Positions 7,303 to 15,732 of a DNA stretch of 35,377 nt are shown here, piece after piece. The first letter of the stretch is position 1; each line of letters begins with the position of its first letter. The DNA is from Microbacterium sp. SD291. Lineage in GTDB: Bacteria > Actinomycetota > Actinomycetes > Actinomycetales > Microbacteriaceae. Under the pieces are notes generated by a model. The model was not told the origin of the DNA. It did not search any database and was given only the letters and a program-made list of their open reading frames with translations. Location: the NCBI RefSeq assembly GCF_017355365.1, contig NZ_JADIJR010000032.1:1-35377 (forward strand), read 5' to 3'. The position numbers and the translations under genes were made by a program.

Positions 7303-7601
7303 CCATCCGTCATGTCGTCACATGGAAGCTCAAGGCCGAAGACCCGGCGGAGCGCGCGGATCAGGCCGCCGAGGTGGCACGCCGGCTGAACGCCCTCGAC
7401 GGCGTCGTGCCGCAGCTGCGCTCGATCTCGGCCGGCGCGAACGTCGCGTACCCCGAGGCGAACTGGGACGTCACGCTCGTCGCCGACTTCGACTCGGTCG
7501 CCGCGATCGAGGACTACCAGGTTCACCCGGCCCACGAGGAGGTCGCCGTCTACATCCGCTCGGTGGTCGCCTCCCGCGTCGCCGTCGACTTCGAGGTCTG
7601 A
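7299..7601 (+). CDS. Dabb (stress-responsive A/B barrel) protein
   Basis: This 100-residue protein has the dimeric alpha-beta barrel pattern. It starts TIRHVVTWKLKAEDP, includes a central NWDVTLVADFDSVAAIEDYQVHPAH stretch, and ends RVAVDFEV. The histidine after IR and the YQVHPAH segment are typical of Dabb proteins. Most have no assigned reaction, although a few act as small hydrolases or aldolases. It overlaps the glutaredoxin-like gene by ATGA and ends the three-gene set that starts at 6707. A 162-base gap follows before the amino acid transporter. Confidence 0.87.
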   Translation: MTIRHVVTWKLKAEDPAERADQAAEVARRLNALDGVVPQLRSISAGANVAYPEANWDVTLVADFDSVAAIEDYQVHPAHEEVAVYIRSVVASRVAVDFEV

Positions 7602-7763
7602 CCCGCCGGCAGGGGGCGGCACTGCGAGGTCGGCGCACACACTTGCAACACAAATGTGATCGGCGGAACGCGTTTGCCGCTGCACGTGTCGACTGGCCGC
7701 ATGTCAAGATGAACTCCTACCCGTCCGTGGGCGTGATCCGCCCCGTGTCACACAGGAGCTGAA

Positions 7764-8576
7764 ATGCAGCGTCGCAACCTCTTCGCCGGGATCGCCGTCA
7801 CGGCGGTCGCCACCCTCGCCCTCGCGGGCTGTGCCGGCGGCAACGGCGGCTCCGGAGCCGGCGGCTCCGCGGGCGACGAGTACGACCTCGTCGAGGCAGG
7901 CACCCTCACGATCTGCTCCGACATCCCCTACCCGCCCTTCGAGTTCGAGGGCGGCGACAACGGCACCGGATACACCGGCTTCGACATCGACCTTCTGGTC
8001 GCGATCGCCGAGAAGCTCGACCTCGAGCTCTCCGTGCAGGACGTCGGCTTCGACGCGCTGCAGTCCGGCACCACGCTCCAGTCGGGCACGTGCGACCTCG
8101 GCGCCTCGGCGATGACGATCACCGACGACCGTAAGAAGAACCTCGACTTCTCCGACCCGTACTACGACTCGCTGCAGTCGCTGCTGGTGCGCACCGACTC
8201 GGGCATCGAGTCGATCGACGATCTCGCCGGCAAGAACGTCGGTGTGCAGCAGGGCACGACCGGTGAGGCGTACGCCCAGGAGAACGCTCCTGAGGCCGAG
8301 CTCGTGCAGTACCCGTCCGACGGCGAGCTGTGGCCCGCGATGCAGGCCGGGCAGATCGACGCGATCCTGCAGGACCAGCCGGTGAACCTCGAGCACGAGA
8401 AGGCCGACTCCGCCTACAAGATCGTCGAGGAGTACGAGACCGGCGAGTCCTACGGCTTCGCCTTCGCCAAGGACGAGAAGGATGCTCTGCTCGACGCGGT
8501 GAACGGCGCTCTGGCGGAGCTCCGCGACAGCGGCGACTACCAGGCGATCTACGACACCTACTTCACCGCGAACTGA
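7764..8576 (+). CDS. Amino acid ABC transporter substrate-binding lipoprotein
   Basis: This 270-residue family 3 solute-binding protein has a lipoprotein signal peptide: two arginines, a hydrophobic stretch, then L20-A-G-C23, the lipidated cysteine. A Gly/Ser linker and the mature domain follow, opening GTLTICSDIPYPPFEFE with a later GFDIDLLVAIAEKL. These are signatures of polar amino acid binding proteins (glutamine, glutamate, cystine, basic amino acids). It captures ligand outside the membrane for the permease and ATPase just downstream. The ATG has an aggag site 6-7 bases upstream. The exact ligand cannot be read from sequence. Confidence 0.93.
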   Translation: MQRRNLFAGIAVTAVATLALAGCAGGNGGSGAGGSAGDEYDLVEAGTLTICSDIPYPPFEFEGGDNGTGYTGFDIDLLVAIAEKLDLELSVQDVGFDALQSGTTLQSGTCDLGASAMTITDDRKKNLDFSDPYYDSLQSLLVRTDSGIESIDDLAGKNVGVQQGTTGEAYAQENAPEAELVQYPSDGELWPAMQAGQIDAILQDQPVNLEHEKADSAYKIVEEYETGESYGFAFAKDEKDALLDAVNGALAELRDSGDYQAIYDTYFTAN

Positions 8577-8610
8577 CCGGCGAACGACGCAGGTCGGAAG
8601 GACCTTGACA

Positions 8611-9408
8611 ATGGCGTTGAGGCGCACCACCAGGAGCAAGCTCTACCGGTACATCGTCTATGCGGTGCTGATCGCGATCGTCGTCTGGGTCGCTGTCACC
8701 AGCAACTGGGCGAAGCTCGGTCCGCTCTTCTTCAATCCTGAAGTCGCGGCGAGGATGTTCCCCGAGATCATCACCATCGCGCTCGTGAACACGGTGTGGT
8801 TCACTGCGGTGGCCTTCATCGGGGGCCTCCTGCTCGGCATCCTGCTCGCTCTTCTGAAGATGTCGAGCATCGGACCCTTCCGCTGGATCGCCACGGCCTG
8901 GATCGAGCTGTTCCGCGGACTGCCCGCGGTGCTCACGATCTTCGCCGTGGCGTTCATCGTGCCCATCGCGTCGGGCGTGCGCGGCCAGGCGCTGGGCGGC
9001 CCGGTCGTGCTCGGCCTGATCGGCCTCATCCTGGTCGCCTCCGCGTACATGGCGGAGACCATCAGGGCAGGCCTCCAGGCGGTGCCGAAGGGGCAGACGG
9101 AGGCTGCGCGCTCCCTCGGGATGTCGCCCATGAAGACGACTTTCTGGATCGTCGTCCCGCAGGGTTTCCGCATCATCATCCCGCCGCTCACCAACGAGTT
9201 CGTGCTGCTGCTGAAGGACACCTCGCTGCTCTTCGTCGCGGGCACCTTCATCTGGTCGAAGGAGCTCACCGCCTTCGCCCGTGATGCGACCACGCAGAAC
9301 TCCAATGCGACGCCGCTCGTGATGGCGGCGATCCTCTACCTGATCGTGACGATCCCACTCACGCGTTTCACCGCGTGGCTGGAGCGACGGATGGCGAAGC
9401 AGCGATGA
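8611..9408 (+). CDS. Amino acid ABC transporter permease
   Basis: This 265-residue HisM/GlnP-type permease has about five membrane helices. It carries the [13 protein letters not shown] segment (residues 99-111) and the cytoplasmic EAA loop [13 protein letters not shown] (164-176) that docks on the ATPase. I chose ATG 8611 because ggaagga lies 8 bases upstream; a TTG at 8605 is too close to that site. One permease gene suggests a homodimeric channel. The stop overlaps the ATPase start (ATGA). Confidence 0.93.
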   Translation: MALRRTTRSKLYRYIVYAVLIAIVVWVAVTSNWAKLGPLFFNPEVAARMFPEIITIALVNTVWFTAVAFIGGLLLGILLALLKMSSIGPFRWIATAWIELFRGLPAVLTIFAVAFIVPIASGVRGQALGGPVVLGLIGLILVASAYMAETIRAGLQAVPKGQTEAARSLGMSPMKTTFWIVVPQGFRIIIPPLTNEFVLLLKDTSLLFVAGTFIWSKELTAFARDATTQNSNATPLVMAAILYLIVTIPLTRFTAWLERRMAKQR

Positions 9409-10160
9409 TCACCGACCTGATTGATGTCCACGCCCCCGCGATCGACGTGCAGGGGCTCGTCAAGACCTTCGGCGAGAACGAGGTGCTCAAGGGCATCGAC
9501 CTCACCGTCACCTCCGGCGAGGTCGTCTGCGTGATCGGCCCGTCGGGGTCGGGCAAGTCGACGCTGCTGCGCTCGGTGAACCTGCTCGAGGAGCCGACCG
9601 GCGGCAGGATCTTCGTCGAGGGGATCGACATCACCGATCCTGACGTCGACATCGACCGCGTGCGCACCCGCATCGGGATGGTCTTTCAGAGCTTCAACCT
9701 GTTCCCGCACCTGAGCGTGCTCGGGAACCTGACGATCGCGCAGCAGCGCGTGAAGAAGCGCTCGAAGGCCGAGGCGCAGAAGGTCGCGCACGAGATGCTC
9801 GAACGAGTCGGGCTCGCGCACAAGGCCGATGCCTACCCGGGGCACCTCTCCGGCGGCCAGCAGCAGCGCGTCGCGATCGCCAGGGCGCTGTGCATGAACC
9901 CCGACATGATGCTGTTCGACGAGCCGACATCGGCGCTCGACCCCGAGCTGGTCGGCGAGGTGCTGCAGGTCATGCGCTCGCTGGCCGACGAGGGGATGAC
10001 GATGCTCGTCGTGACCCACGAGATGGGCTTCGCACGTGAGGTCGGCTCGCGGCTGATCTTCATGGACGGCGGGCACATCGTCGAGCAGGGCGACCCGCGC
10101 GAGGTGCTCGGGAACCCGCAGCACCAGCGCACGAAGGACTTCCTCGCGCGCGTGCTGTAG
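9405..10160 (+). CDS. Amino acid ABC transporter ATP-binding protein (GlnQ type)
   Basis: This 251-residue polar amino acid ATPase energises the importer encoded upstream. Walker A is GPSGSGKS (45-52), the Q-loop [12 protein letters not shown] (94-105), the signature LSGGQ (148-152), Walker B MMLFDEP (168-174), and the switch histidine lies in VVTHEMGFA. All catalytic residues are intact. The ATG at 9405 overlaps the permease stop; an upstream in-frame ATG at 9375 lies inside the permease gene. A large palindrome follows the gene. Confidence 0.95.
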   Translation: MITDLIDVHAPAIDVQGLVKTFGENEVLKGIDLTVTSGEVVCVIGPSGSGKSTLLRSVNLLEEPTGGRIFVEGIDITDPDVDIDRVRTRIGMVFQSFNLFPHLSVLGNLTIAQQRVKKRSKAEAQKVAHEMLERVGLAHKADAYPGHLSGGQQQRVAIARALCMNPDMMLFDEPTSALDPELVGEVLQVMRSLADEGMTMLVVTHEMGFAREVGSRLIFMDGGHIVEQGDPREVLGNPQHQRTKDFLARVL

Positions 10161-10176
10161 CCCGCCCGCGCGGTCC

Positions 10177-10203
10177 GCTCCTGCTCCTGCTCCTGCTCCT
10201 GCT
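10177..10203. repeat. Hexanucleotide tandem repeat (gctcct)4
   Basis: Four perfect copies of gctcct plus gct lie just after the transporter operon. Copy number could vary by slippage. It is intergenic and no function is apparent. Confidence 0.8.
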
Positions 10204-10290
10204 TCGCCGAAACCCCGTTCTATCGCCGAGACCCCCTCGTACTGACGTCAGTACGAGAGGGTCTCGCCGTGAAGGTGGGGTTCTCGGCGG
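10204..10290. repeat. Nested palindromic intergenic element, likely bidirectional terminator
   Basis: The core (10227-10266) is a 40-base palindrome with 19 of 20 pairs matching and no spacer, centred on actgac/gtcagt. Outer arms cgccgaaacccc (10205-10216) and ggggttctcggcg (10277-10289) are also inverted. The left outer arm is further a direct repeat of the core's left arm (tcgccgaaaccccgttcta versus tcgccgagaccccctcgta). The element fills the space between convergent genes and touches the DUF1508 stop codon. A role in ending transcription on both strands is inferred. Confidence 0.7.
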
Positions 10291-10473
10291 TCAGTCGACC
10301 TCGACGACCTCGGCATCCGCCGCGTTGCGCTTGACCGAGTCGATCCCGTTCAGCGCGCTCGACTTGGAGGAGTAGCCCTCGCTGCCCAGCGCGATGACCT
10401 CGCCGTTGCCGGCCTTGAGGCGGAATCGGTACTCGCCGGACTTGTCGGTGTACAACTCGAACTTGCCTGCCAT
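10291..10473 (-). CDS. DUF1508 (YegP-like) protein
   Basis: This 60-residue protein is a single DUF1508 repeat with the family pattern GKFELYTDKSGEYRFRLKAGNGEVIALGSEGYSSK and a following NGIDSVKRNA helix. Escherichia coli YegP has two tandem copies; this is the one-copy form common in actinobacteria. Its function is unknown. The start at 10473 follows an aaagga ribosome site. The larger open frame reaching 10836 is rejected because it runs through the LacI gene. A 137-base gap without other features separates it from the LacI stop. Confidence 0.87.
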   Translation of the reverse strand: MAGKFELYTDKSGEYRFRLKAGNGEVIALGSEGYSSKSSALNGIDSVKRNAADAEVVEVD

Positions 10474-10610
10474 GAGGCGTCCTTTCGCTTCGTTGCGAGG
10501 GAATGAGGCGCCCTCGAGCATCACGCTAGCGCCGGAGGCGCCGTGGAAGGAAGAGCGCGGGCGCGATCGGCAGGACGACGGATGCCGCCGCCGGCGCCGC
10601 CCGGAGCGGG

Positions 10611-11645
10611 CTACGCCGATTCGCGCAGCACGAGCCGGTGGCTCACGACGCGCTGCAGTCCGGCATCCGTGTCGCCGTCCCCGAGCGCGACGGCCAGCTC
10701 GAGCGTGTGGCGCGCCACCTCGTCGAAGTCCACCGCGAGTGTCGTGAGCGTCGGGGCCACGAGCGTGCCGATCGTCAGCCCGTCGACACCGGCGACGCGG
10801 ATGTCGTCCGGCACATGCAGACCGGCATGGCGGCACGCCGAGAGCACGCCCAGCGCCATCAGATCGTTGAACGCGAGGATGGCGTCCGGGCGCGCTGCGC
10901 GGCGGATCACCTGTGCCGCGACCGCGGAGGCGTGCTCCGGGGTCGACGCGGACGCATGGACGAGCTCAGGCGCCAGCCCGCGTCGTTCGAGGGCAGCCAT
11001 CATGGCGAGTCCGCGGCCGCTGGTCTCATGAGGTGCGGAGGCATCCAGCACGACAGGGCGGCGGGTGCCGACGGCGACGAGATGCGCCGCCAGGTCCTCG
11101 ATCGCGGCGGCCGGATCCAGATTCACTCCGGGATGCTCGGAGCCCTCGCCGGCGTCGAGCAGGATGAGGGGGGTCGCCCCGGATCTGCGCTCCCACCCGA
11201 GCGCCCATTCGCCGAGATAGCCGACCACCACGTCGACCTGGGCCTGCAGTGAGCGCAGCAGCCGGTCGGCGGACCCGGCGAGCCCGATGTCGACGAGCGA
11301 GACGCTCCATCCCTCATCGGCGGCGCGGCGGACGACCGCCGCGGCCAGCTCCGGCGAATAGGGATTGCGCAGGTCGCTGACGACGAGGCCGAGCTGGGGG
11401 TCGCCGCCGGTGACGAGTCCCCGGCCGAAACGGGACGGCCGGTAGGCGAGGGCGGTCGCCGCCTCGAGCACACGCTGCCTGGTCTCGGCGCTGATGCCGG
11501 GCATGTCGTTGACCGCGCGGGTGACCGTCTGACGCGAGACGCCGGCGGCGGCCGCGACGTCGAGGATGGTCGCCCGCCGGCGGCCGGCGGGCGATCCGGA
11601 CCTCTCCGGATCGCCCGGGCCGGTCAGCTGCGCAGATTCAGCCAT
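10611..11645 (-). CDS. LacI-family transcriptional regulator
   Basis: This 344-residue repressor has an N-terminal LacI HTH: TILDVAAAAGVSRQTVTRAVNDMPGISAETRQRV, with a hinge helix near YRPSRFGRGL. A periplasmic-binding-protein-like sugar-sensing domain follows (from about residue 75). It overlaps the end of the oxidoreductase fusion gene by 22 bases and is read on the same strand, so it is probably made from the same transcript. LacI-type operators flank the promoter of that unit at 13656-13730, which points to autoregulation in response to a sugar or polyol. The start at 11645 was chosen from the HTH position and a gaggtgg site. The effector is unknown. Confidence 0.9.
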   Translation of the reverse strand: MAESAQLTGPGDPERSGSPAGRRRATILDVAAAAGVSRQTVTRAVNDMPGISAETRQRVLEAATALAYRPSRFGRGLVTGGDPQLGLVVSDLRNPYSPELAAAVVRRAADEGWSVSLVDIGLAGSADRLLRSLQAQVDVVVGYLGEWALGWERRSGATPLILLDAGEGSEHPGVNLDPAAAIEDLAAHLVAVGTRRPVVLDASAPHETSGRGLAMMAALERRGLAPELVHASASTPEHASAVAAQVIRRAARPDAILAFNDLMALGVLSACRHAGLHVPDDIRVAGVDGLTIGTLVAPTLTTLAVDFDEVARHTLELAVALGDGDTDAGLQRVVSHRLVLRESA

Positions 11646-13639
11646 TCCACCTCTTCGGGCGTGAGATCGACGGTGAGCCCCCGCATGGAAGAGCGGGTCT
11701 CCTCGATCGTACGCGGTCCGAAGAGAGGGAACGTCGGGAAGGGCTGCGCGAGGACGTAGGCGAGAGCGATCGCCGTCGTCGGCACGCCCCGCTCGGCTCC
11801 GAGGTGCTCTGCTCGACGCAGACGCTCGAAGTTGTCGTCGCTGTAGTAGCACCGCACGAGCTCCGAGTCGCTGAGGTCGTCGGGGTGAGCGCGACCCGCG
11901 AAGAATCCCCGCGCCTGCGACGACCAGGGCAGAAGCGGGATCTGCCGCTCCTCGAGCCATCGCTTCGAAGCGGCGTCGGTGACGTGCACGCATCCCTCCC
12001 ACGGCACGTCGTAGGCCTCGGCGAGGCCGAAGTGATCGCTCACGACCCCGAACCCCTGACGTCCGTTCGCCGCGGCGTACGCGTTGGCCTCGTCGATGCG
12101 CTCAGGGCTCCAGTTCGAGCCGCCGAACACGCGGATGCGCCCTGCGCGCGCGTGCTCGTCGAGGACGTCGACGAACTCGCCGACCGGCACGTCGGGGTTG
12201 TCGCGGTGGAGCATGTAGATGTCGGCGTAGTCGGTTCCCTGCCGTTCGAGGCTCTCGAGCAGCTGACGCGAGACGGATTCGGGGTCGCAGTGCGGCGTGT
12301 GCCCGCCCTTCGTGATGACCACGACGTCCTCGCGGACGCCGCGATTCGCGATCCAGCGGCCCAGCCGCCCCTCGAGTTCGCCGTCGCCGTAGATGTACGC
12401 AGTGTCGAAGACGTTGCCGCCCTGCTCGGCGTAGACGTCGAAGACGGCCGAGGCGTGTGCGAGGTCGGGCTGGTTGTCGACGCCCATGACGAGCCGGGAG
12501 ACGCGCTTGCCGACGCCGGGGATCTCGCCGTAGCGCATCTCTCCGGCGCTGCCGCCTCCCGTGCCGCGCACGGGCGGGATGTCGGCCTCCTCGGCCTCGA
12601 AGGGGTAGCGCAGCCCGATGGCCGCGCGCCAGCGGTCGAGCGTGCGTGCGGTCGCGAGCGTCTCCGCCGAGGTCATCTCGGCGGCATCCGCCCGGCCGTC
12701 GCGCAGCGCGGCCATGGTCGCATCCGCCTCCAGTCCGTAGGCGTCGGCGGCATCGATCACGATCGTGCGCGCGCCTTCCGTCGTCACGAGCTCGATCTCG
12801 GCGTCGCCAGTGGGCACCCAGGGCTCTGCCACATGGATGCGGCCCCGCTCGCCGAGGATCGTCACCGCGTTCGCCGCCGTCGCCATCACACCGGTGGTCA
12901 GGGTCGCGGTGATGCCGCTGCGGAACGTCGCCCTGGCGACGGTCCACTCGTCGACGCCGGTGGGCCCGAGCGTGCCTCCGGCCGTGAGCTCGACGGGCTC
13001 GGACGCGTGCTGGCCGTCGGCGGCGTCGACGACGGCCGCAGCCATCGTGACGGTGTAGCCGCCGACGTCGAGGATGCCGCCGCCGGCCACGGCGGGGTCG
13101 AACAGTCGGCCGCTGCGCTCGCCGACGCGGAAGGCGAACGAGGCGTCGATGTGCAGGACGCGGCCGATGGCGCCCTCGCGGACGAGATCGAGCATCGCCC
13201 GCGTCTGCGGGTGGAAGCGGTACATGTAGGCCTCGACGAGCGGCACACCGGCCTGTCGTGCCGCGTCGACCATCGCCATGGCCGTGCCGTGGTTGACGGC
13301 GAGAGGCTTCTCGCACAGCACCGCCTTGCCTGCGGAGAGCGCCGCGATCGCGAGGGCGGGGTGCGCCGTGTGCACGCTCGAGACGTACACGGCGTCGACT
13401 CGCGGATCGGCGAGCGCCTCGGCGTAGCCTCCTGCGGTCACGTCCGCCGCGCCCTGCTGCTCCGCCTCCTCGGCGAACGACCGCGCCCGCGAGACCTCGG
13501 TGCTGCCGACCGCGACGAGCTCTCCGGCGCTCGTGGCGAGGCCGGCGAGGAATCTCCGTGCGATACCGCCGGGGCCGAGCACGGCCCATCCGCCGGTGCG
13601 CGTGTGCGTCTCTTCGACTGCGAGCTGAGTGGTCACCAT
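11624..13639 (-). CDS. Gfo/Idh/MocA oxidoreductase - aldo/keto reductase fusion
   Basis: This 671-residue two-enzyme fusion has a Gfo/Idh/MocA dehydrogenase in residues 15-345: the Rossmann segment WAVLGPGGIARRF, the E110-K-P motif with catalytic lysine, and GGGILDVGGY (186-195). A Gly/Ser-rich linker lies near 355-366. Residues 367-671 are an aldo/keto reductase with tetrad candidates D412, Y417, K444 and H478, and a late PLFGPRTIEE cofactor region. Both halves look intact, so consecutive or opposed redox steps on one sugar-like substrate are plausible. The gene precedes the LacI gene and has its own paired-operator promoter. The substrate is unknown. Confidence 0.9.
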   Translation of the reverse strand: MVTTQLAVEETHTRTGGWAVLGPGGIARRFLAGLATSAGELVAVGSTEVSRARSFAEEAEQQGAADVTAGGYAEALADPRVDAVYVSSVHTAHPALAIAALSAGKAVLCEKPLAVNHGTAMAMVDAARQAGVPLVEAYMYRFHPQTRAMLDLVREGAIGRVLHIDASFAFRVGERSGRLFDPAVAGGGILDVGGYTVTMAAAVVDAADGQHASEPVELTAGGTLGPTGVDEWTVARATFRSGITATLTTGVMATAANAVTILGERGRIHVAEPWVPTGDAEIELVTTEGARTIVIDAADAYGLEADATMAALRDGRADAAEMTSAETLATARTLDRWRAAIGLRYPFEAEEADIPPVRGTGGGSAGEMRYGEIPGVGKRVSRLVMGVDNQPDLAHASAVFDVYAEQGGNVFDTAYIYGDGELEGRLGRWIANRGVREDVVVITKGGHTPHCDPESVSRQLLESLERQGTDYADIYMLHRDNPDVPVGEFVDVLDEHARAGRIRVFGGSNWSPERIDEANAYAAANGRQGFGVVSDHFGLAEAYDVPWEGCVHVTDAASKRWLEERQIPLLPWSSQARGFFAGRAHPDDLSDSELVRCYYSDDNFERLRRAEHLGAERGVPTTAIALAYVLAQPFPTFPLFGPRTIEETRSSMRGLTVDLTPEEVEWLNLRS

Positions 13640-13655
13640 CGTCCTTTCGAGCCTT

Positions 13656-13675
13656 GGCCGTGAACGTTCACGGCC
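13656..13675. promoter_or_regulatory. LacI-type operator O1
   Basis: GGCCGTGAACGTTCACGGCC is a perfect 20-base palindrome with the central CG typical of LacI/GalR sites. It lies just downstream of the -10 box, over the predicted start point, and 16 bases before the fusion gene's start codon. Confidence 0.8.
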
Positions 13676-13681
13676 TCACAC

Positions 13682-13710
13682 ACGCTAGTGCGACTCGATG
13701 ACGACGTCAA
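13682..13710 (-). promoter_or_regulatory. Promoter of the oxidoreductase-lacI unit
   Basis: Reading the minus strand, TTGACG (13710-13705) and TAGCGT (13687-13682) are separated by exactly 17 bases. This is a good housekeeping-type promoter, and it lies between the two palindromic operators. Confidence 0.7.
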
Positions 13711-13714
13711 GGAG

Positions 13715-13730
13715 CCGTGAACGATCACGG
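13715..13730. promoter_or_regulatory. LacI-type operator O2
   Basis: CCGTGAACGATCACGG matches O1 at 15 of 16 positions. It lies 4 bases upstream of the -35 box. The centres of O1 and O2 are 57 bases apart. Confidence 0.75.
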
Positions 13731-13757
13731 ACGTTGGAAGGACTGAATCCGCGCGGC

Positions 13758-13861
13758 CCCGCGACGCGGCCGCGGCCGCGCAGCCGCCCGGATCAGCCGG
13801 CCCGCAGCAGCCCGCCCGGAGCAGCCGGCCCGGATCAACCGGTCCCGAGCCGCTCCTCGGA
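13758..13861. repeat. Imperfect GC-rich repeats in the gap
   Basis: Several degenerate copies of gcccggatcagccg lie between the operator region and the stop of the ATPase gene. No gene or clear hairpin with a T-run was seen. Confidence 0.4.
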
Positions 13862-14941
13862 TCAGCCGCGCGGATGCACCGTGACCGGCTCGGCGGCCAC
13901 CGCAATGCGCACGCGGTCTCCGAACGCCGGGTGGATGCCGGGAGCGTGCTGCAGCCGCACGAGCTCGCCGGATTCCGTGCGGACGAGGGTCCTGCGCATG
14001 CTGCCGAGGAACGTGCTCTCCTCGACCAGCGCGTCGGTCGCGGCATCAGCCTCCGAGGCGAAGTGGACATTCTCGGGGCGGAGGAACACGTCGACCGGGC
14101 CGTCGGCCGGCGTCTGCAGCGGAAGCCGCTGCCCCCACACCACGACGTGATCTCCCTCGGCGACACCGGAGACGATGCTGGAGAGACCGACGAACGCCGC
14201 GACCCCGGCCGTGGACGGCGTCGTGTACAGCTGCTCGGGTGAGCCGATCTGCTCGATGCGCCCGGCGTTCATGACCGCGATCCGGTCGGAGACCGCGAGG
14301 GCCTCCTCCTGGTCATGGGTGACGAAGACGGTGGTGATGCCGAGGCGCAGTTGGATGCGGCGGATCTCGTCGCGCAGCTGCACCCGCACCTTCGCGTCGA
14401 GCGCCGAGAGCGGCTCGTCCAGCAGCAGCACCTTCGGCTCGGTGACCAGCGCGCGGGCCAGGGCGACGCGCTGCTGCTGCCCGCCGGAGAGCTGATGGGG
14501 GAAGCGGTTGGCGAAGTCGGCGAGGCCGACGAGTGCGAGCGCGTCGAGGGCGCGCTTGGCGGCATCCGCTCTGCCCACGCCGCGACGGCGGAGCCCGAAC
14601 GCGGTGTTGTCCGCCACGCGCAGGTGCGGGAACAGCGAGTACGACTGGAACACCATGCCGATGTCGCGTCTGTTCGTCGGGACGCGCGACACGTCGCCGC
14701 CGCCGAGGAGCACCGCGCCTTCGTCTGCGGCCTCGAGGCCCGCCAGCACCCGCAGCAGCGTCGTCTTGCCGCACCCGGACGGTCCGAGGAGCGACACGAA
14801 CTCACCGGGCGCGATGTCGAGGTCGACGCCGTGCAGCACGCGCGTGCCCGCATAGCTCTTCACGATGCCCTGCAGCTGCACCCTGGTGCCCTCGCCGGCC
14901 TCGGCGAGGAGCATGTTGTCGGCGGTTCGGGGGAGGGTCAT
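13862..14941 (-). CDS. ABC transporter ATP-binding protein, PotA/FbpC type
   Basis: This 359-residue import ATPase has Walker A GPSGCGKT (53-60), Q-loop FQSYSLFPHLRV, signature LSGGQ (151-155), Walker B VLLLDEP (171-177) and the switch histidine in FVTHDQEEAL. A C-terminal TOBE-type region (about 280-359) is present, as in spermidine, Fe3+, sulfate and phosphonate importers. The ATG overlaps the stop of the upstream permease (ATGA), so it is the last gene of a four-gene operon running from 17800. All catalytic residues are intact. Confidence 0.93.
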   Translation of the reverse strand: MTLPRTADNMLLAEAGEGTRVQLQGIVKSYAGTRVLHGVDLDIAPGEFVSLLGPSGCGKTTLLRVLAGLEAADEGAVLLGGGDVSRVPTNRRDIGMVFQSYSLFPHLRVADNTAFGLRRRGVGRADAAKRALDALALVGLADFANRFPHQLSGGQQQRVALARALVTEPKVLLLDEPLSALDAKVRVQLRDEIRRIQLRLGITTVFVTHDQEEALAVSDRIAVMNAGRIEQIGSPEQLYTTPSTAGVAAFVGLSSIVSGVAEGDHVVVWGQRLPLQTPADGPVDVFLRPENVHFASEADAATDALVEESTFLGSMRRTLVRTESGELVRLQHAPGIHPAFGDRVRIAVAAEPVTVHPRG

Positions 14942-15732
14942 GAGCGGGCCTTTCCGGTGCCGCGTGCGGCGCGGCCGATGACGAGGAGCAGGACGAAGCA
15001 GAACAGCAGCGCCAGCAGCGTGAAGATCGCCGGCGCGTAGGCGTCCTGCTTCTGCACGACCACCATGGCGGTCTGGAAGACCTGACGGTTCAGGAGCGAG
15101 GCGATCGTGAACTCGCCGAGCACGACGGCGATCGATATGAGCGACGCCGCGAGCAGGCCCTGCCGGAGGTTGGGTGCGAGCACCTTGAGCACGACTGTCG
15201 GCCAGCTCGCACCCAGCGAGCGTGCGGCCTCCGCGAGCGTCCGCAGGTCGGCCGCGTCGATCGACGCCTGGATCGAGCGGTACGCGAACGGCAGCACGGT
15301 GATGCCGTAGGCGAACGCCAGCGTCCAGGTGCCGGTGCCGAGGGCGCGACCGATCTGCAGGTAGATCGGGGCGAGGCCGACGACGAGAACGATCGCGGGG
15401 ATCGAGATCGGCAGCAGCACAGCGAACTCGAACACCGGCTTGAGCCGCGGGAAGCGGAGGTTGACCAGGATCATCGTCGGCGCCAGCAGCAGCAGCACGA
15501 TCGCCACGGTGACGACGGCGAGGATGAGCGAGTTGCCCAGACCCGTCCAGATCGGCTTGATGGCAGCGGACTGCGCAGGGTCGAAGAGCGAGATCCAGCG
15601 CGCGAACGACAGACCGGCCTCGGGATCGCGCAGCGTGTAGAGAAGCGTCGAGACGAGCGGGATCGCGAAGAAGGCCCCGACGAGGACGCCGATGATCCAT
15701 CGTGTCGCGAGCGAGGGTCCGATGCGGTTCAT
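14938..15732 (-). CDS. ABC transporter permease 2, PotC-like
   Basis: This 264-residue membrane protein has about six helices and the binding-protein-dependent transport fold. The EAA loop is EAARSLGASWPTVVLKVLAP, which couples to the ATPase. The ATG at 15732 overlaps the end of permease 1 by 4 bases; the frame continues upstream to 16560 only as a shadow of that gene. Such PotB/PotC-like pairs form heterodimeric channels. Confidence 0.92.
   Translation of the reverse strand: MNRIGPSLATRWIIGVLVGAFFAIPLVSTLLYTLRDPEAGLSFARWISLFDPAQSAAIKPIWTGLGNSLILAVVTVAIVLLLLAPTMILVNLRFPRLKPVFEFAVLLPISIPAIVLVVGLAPIYLQIGRALGTGTWTLAFAYGITVLPFAYRSIQASIDAADLRTLAEAARSLGASWPTVVLKVLAPNLRQGLLAASLISIAVVLGEFTIASLLNRQVFQTAMVVVQKQDAYAPAIFTLLALLFCFVLLLVIGRAARGTGKARS

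Noticed and set aside
5906..7306. A minus-strand open frame of 466 codons across the HTH-to-glutaredoxin region
   Set aside because: It crosses six well-supported plus-strand features, including the bS22 gene and its terminator.
7602..7763. Riboswitch in the 162-base gap before the amino acid binding protein
   Set aside because: I found no recognisable aptamer pattern; only a good Shine-Dalgarno is clear. A covariance-model search would be needed to settle it.
11804..13663. A plus-strand open frame of 619 codons opposite the oxidoreductase fusion
   Set aside because: It has no recognisable domain and no ribosome site, and the opposite strand encodes two intact enzyme domains.
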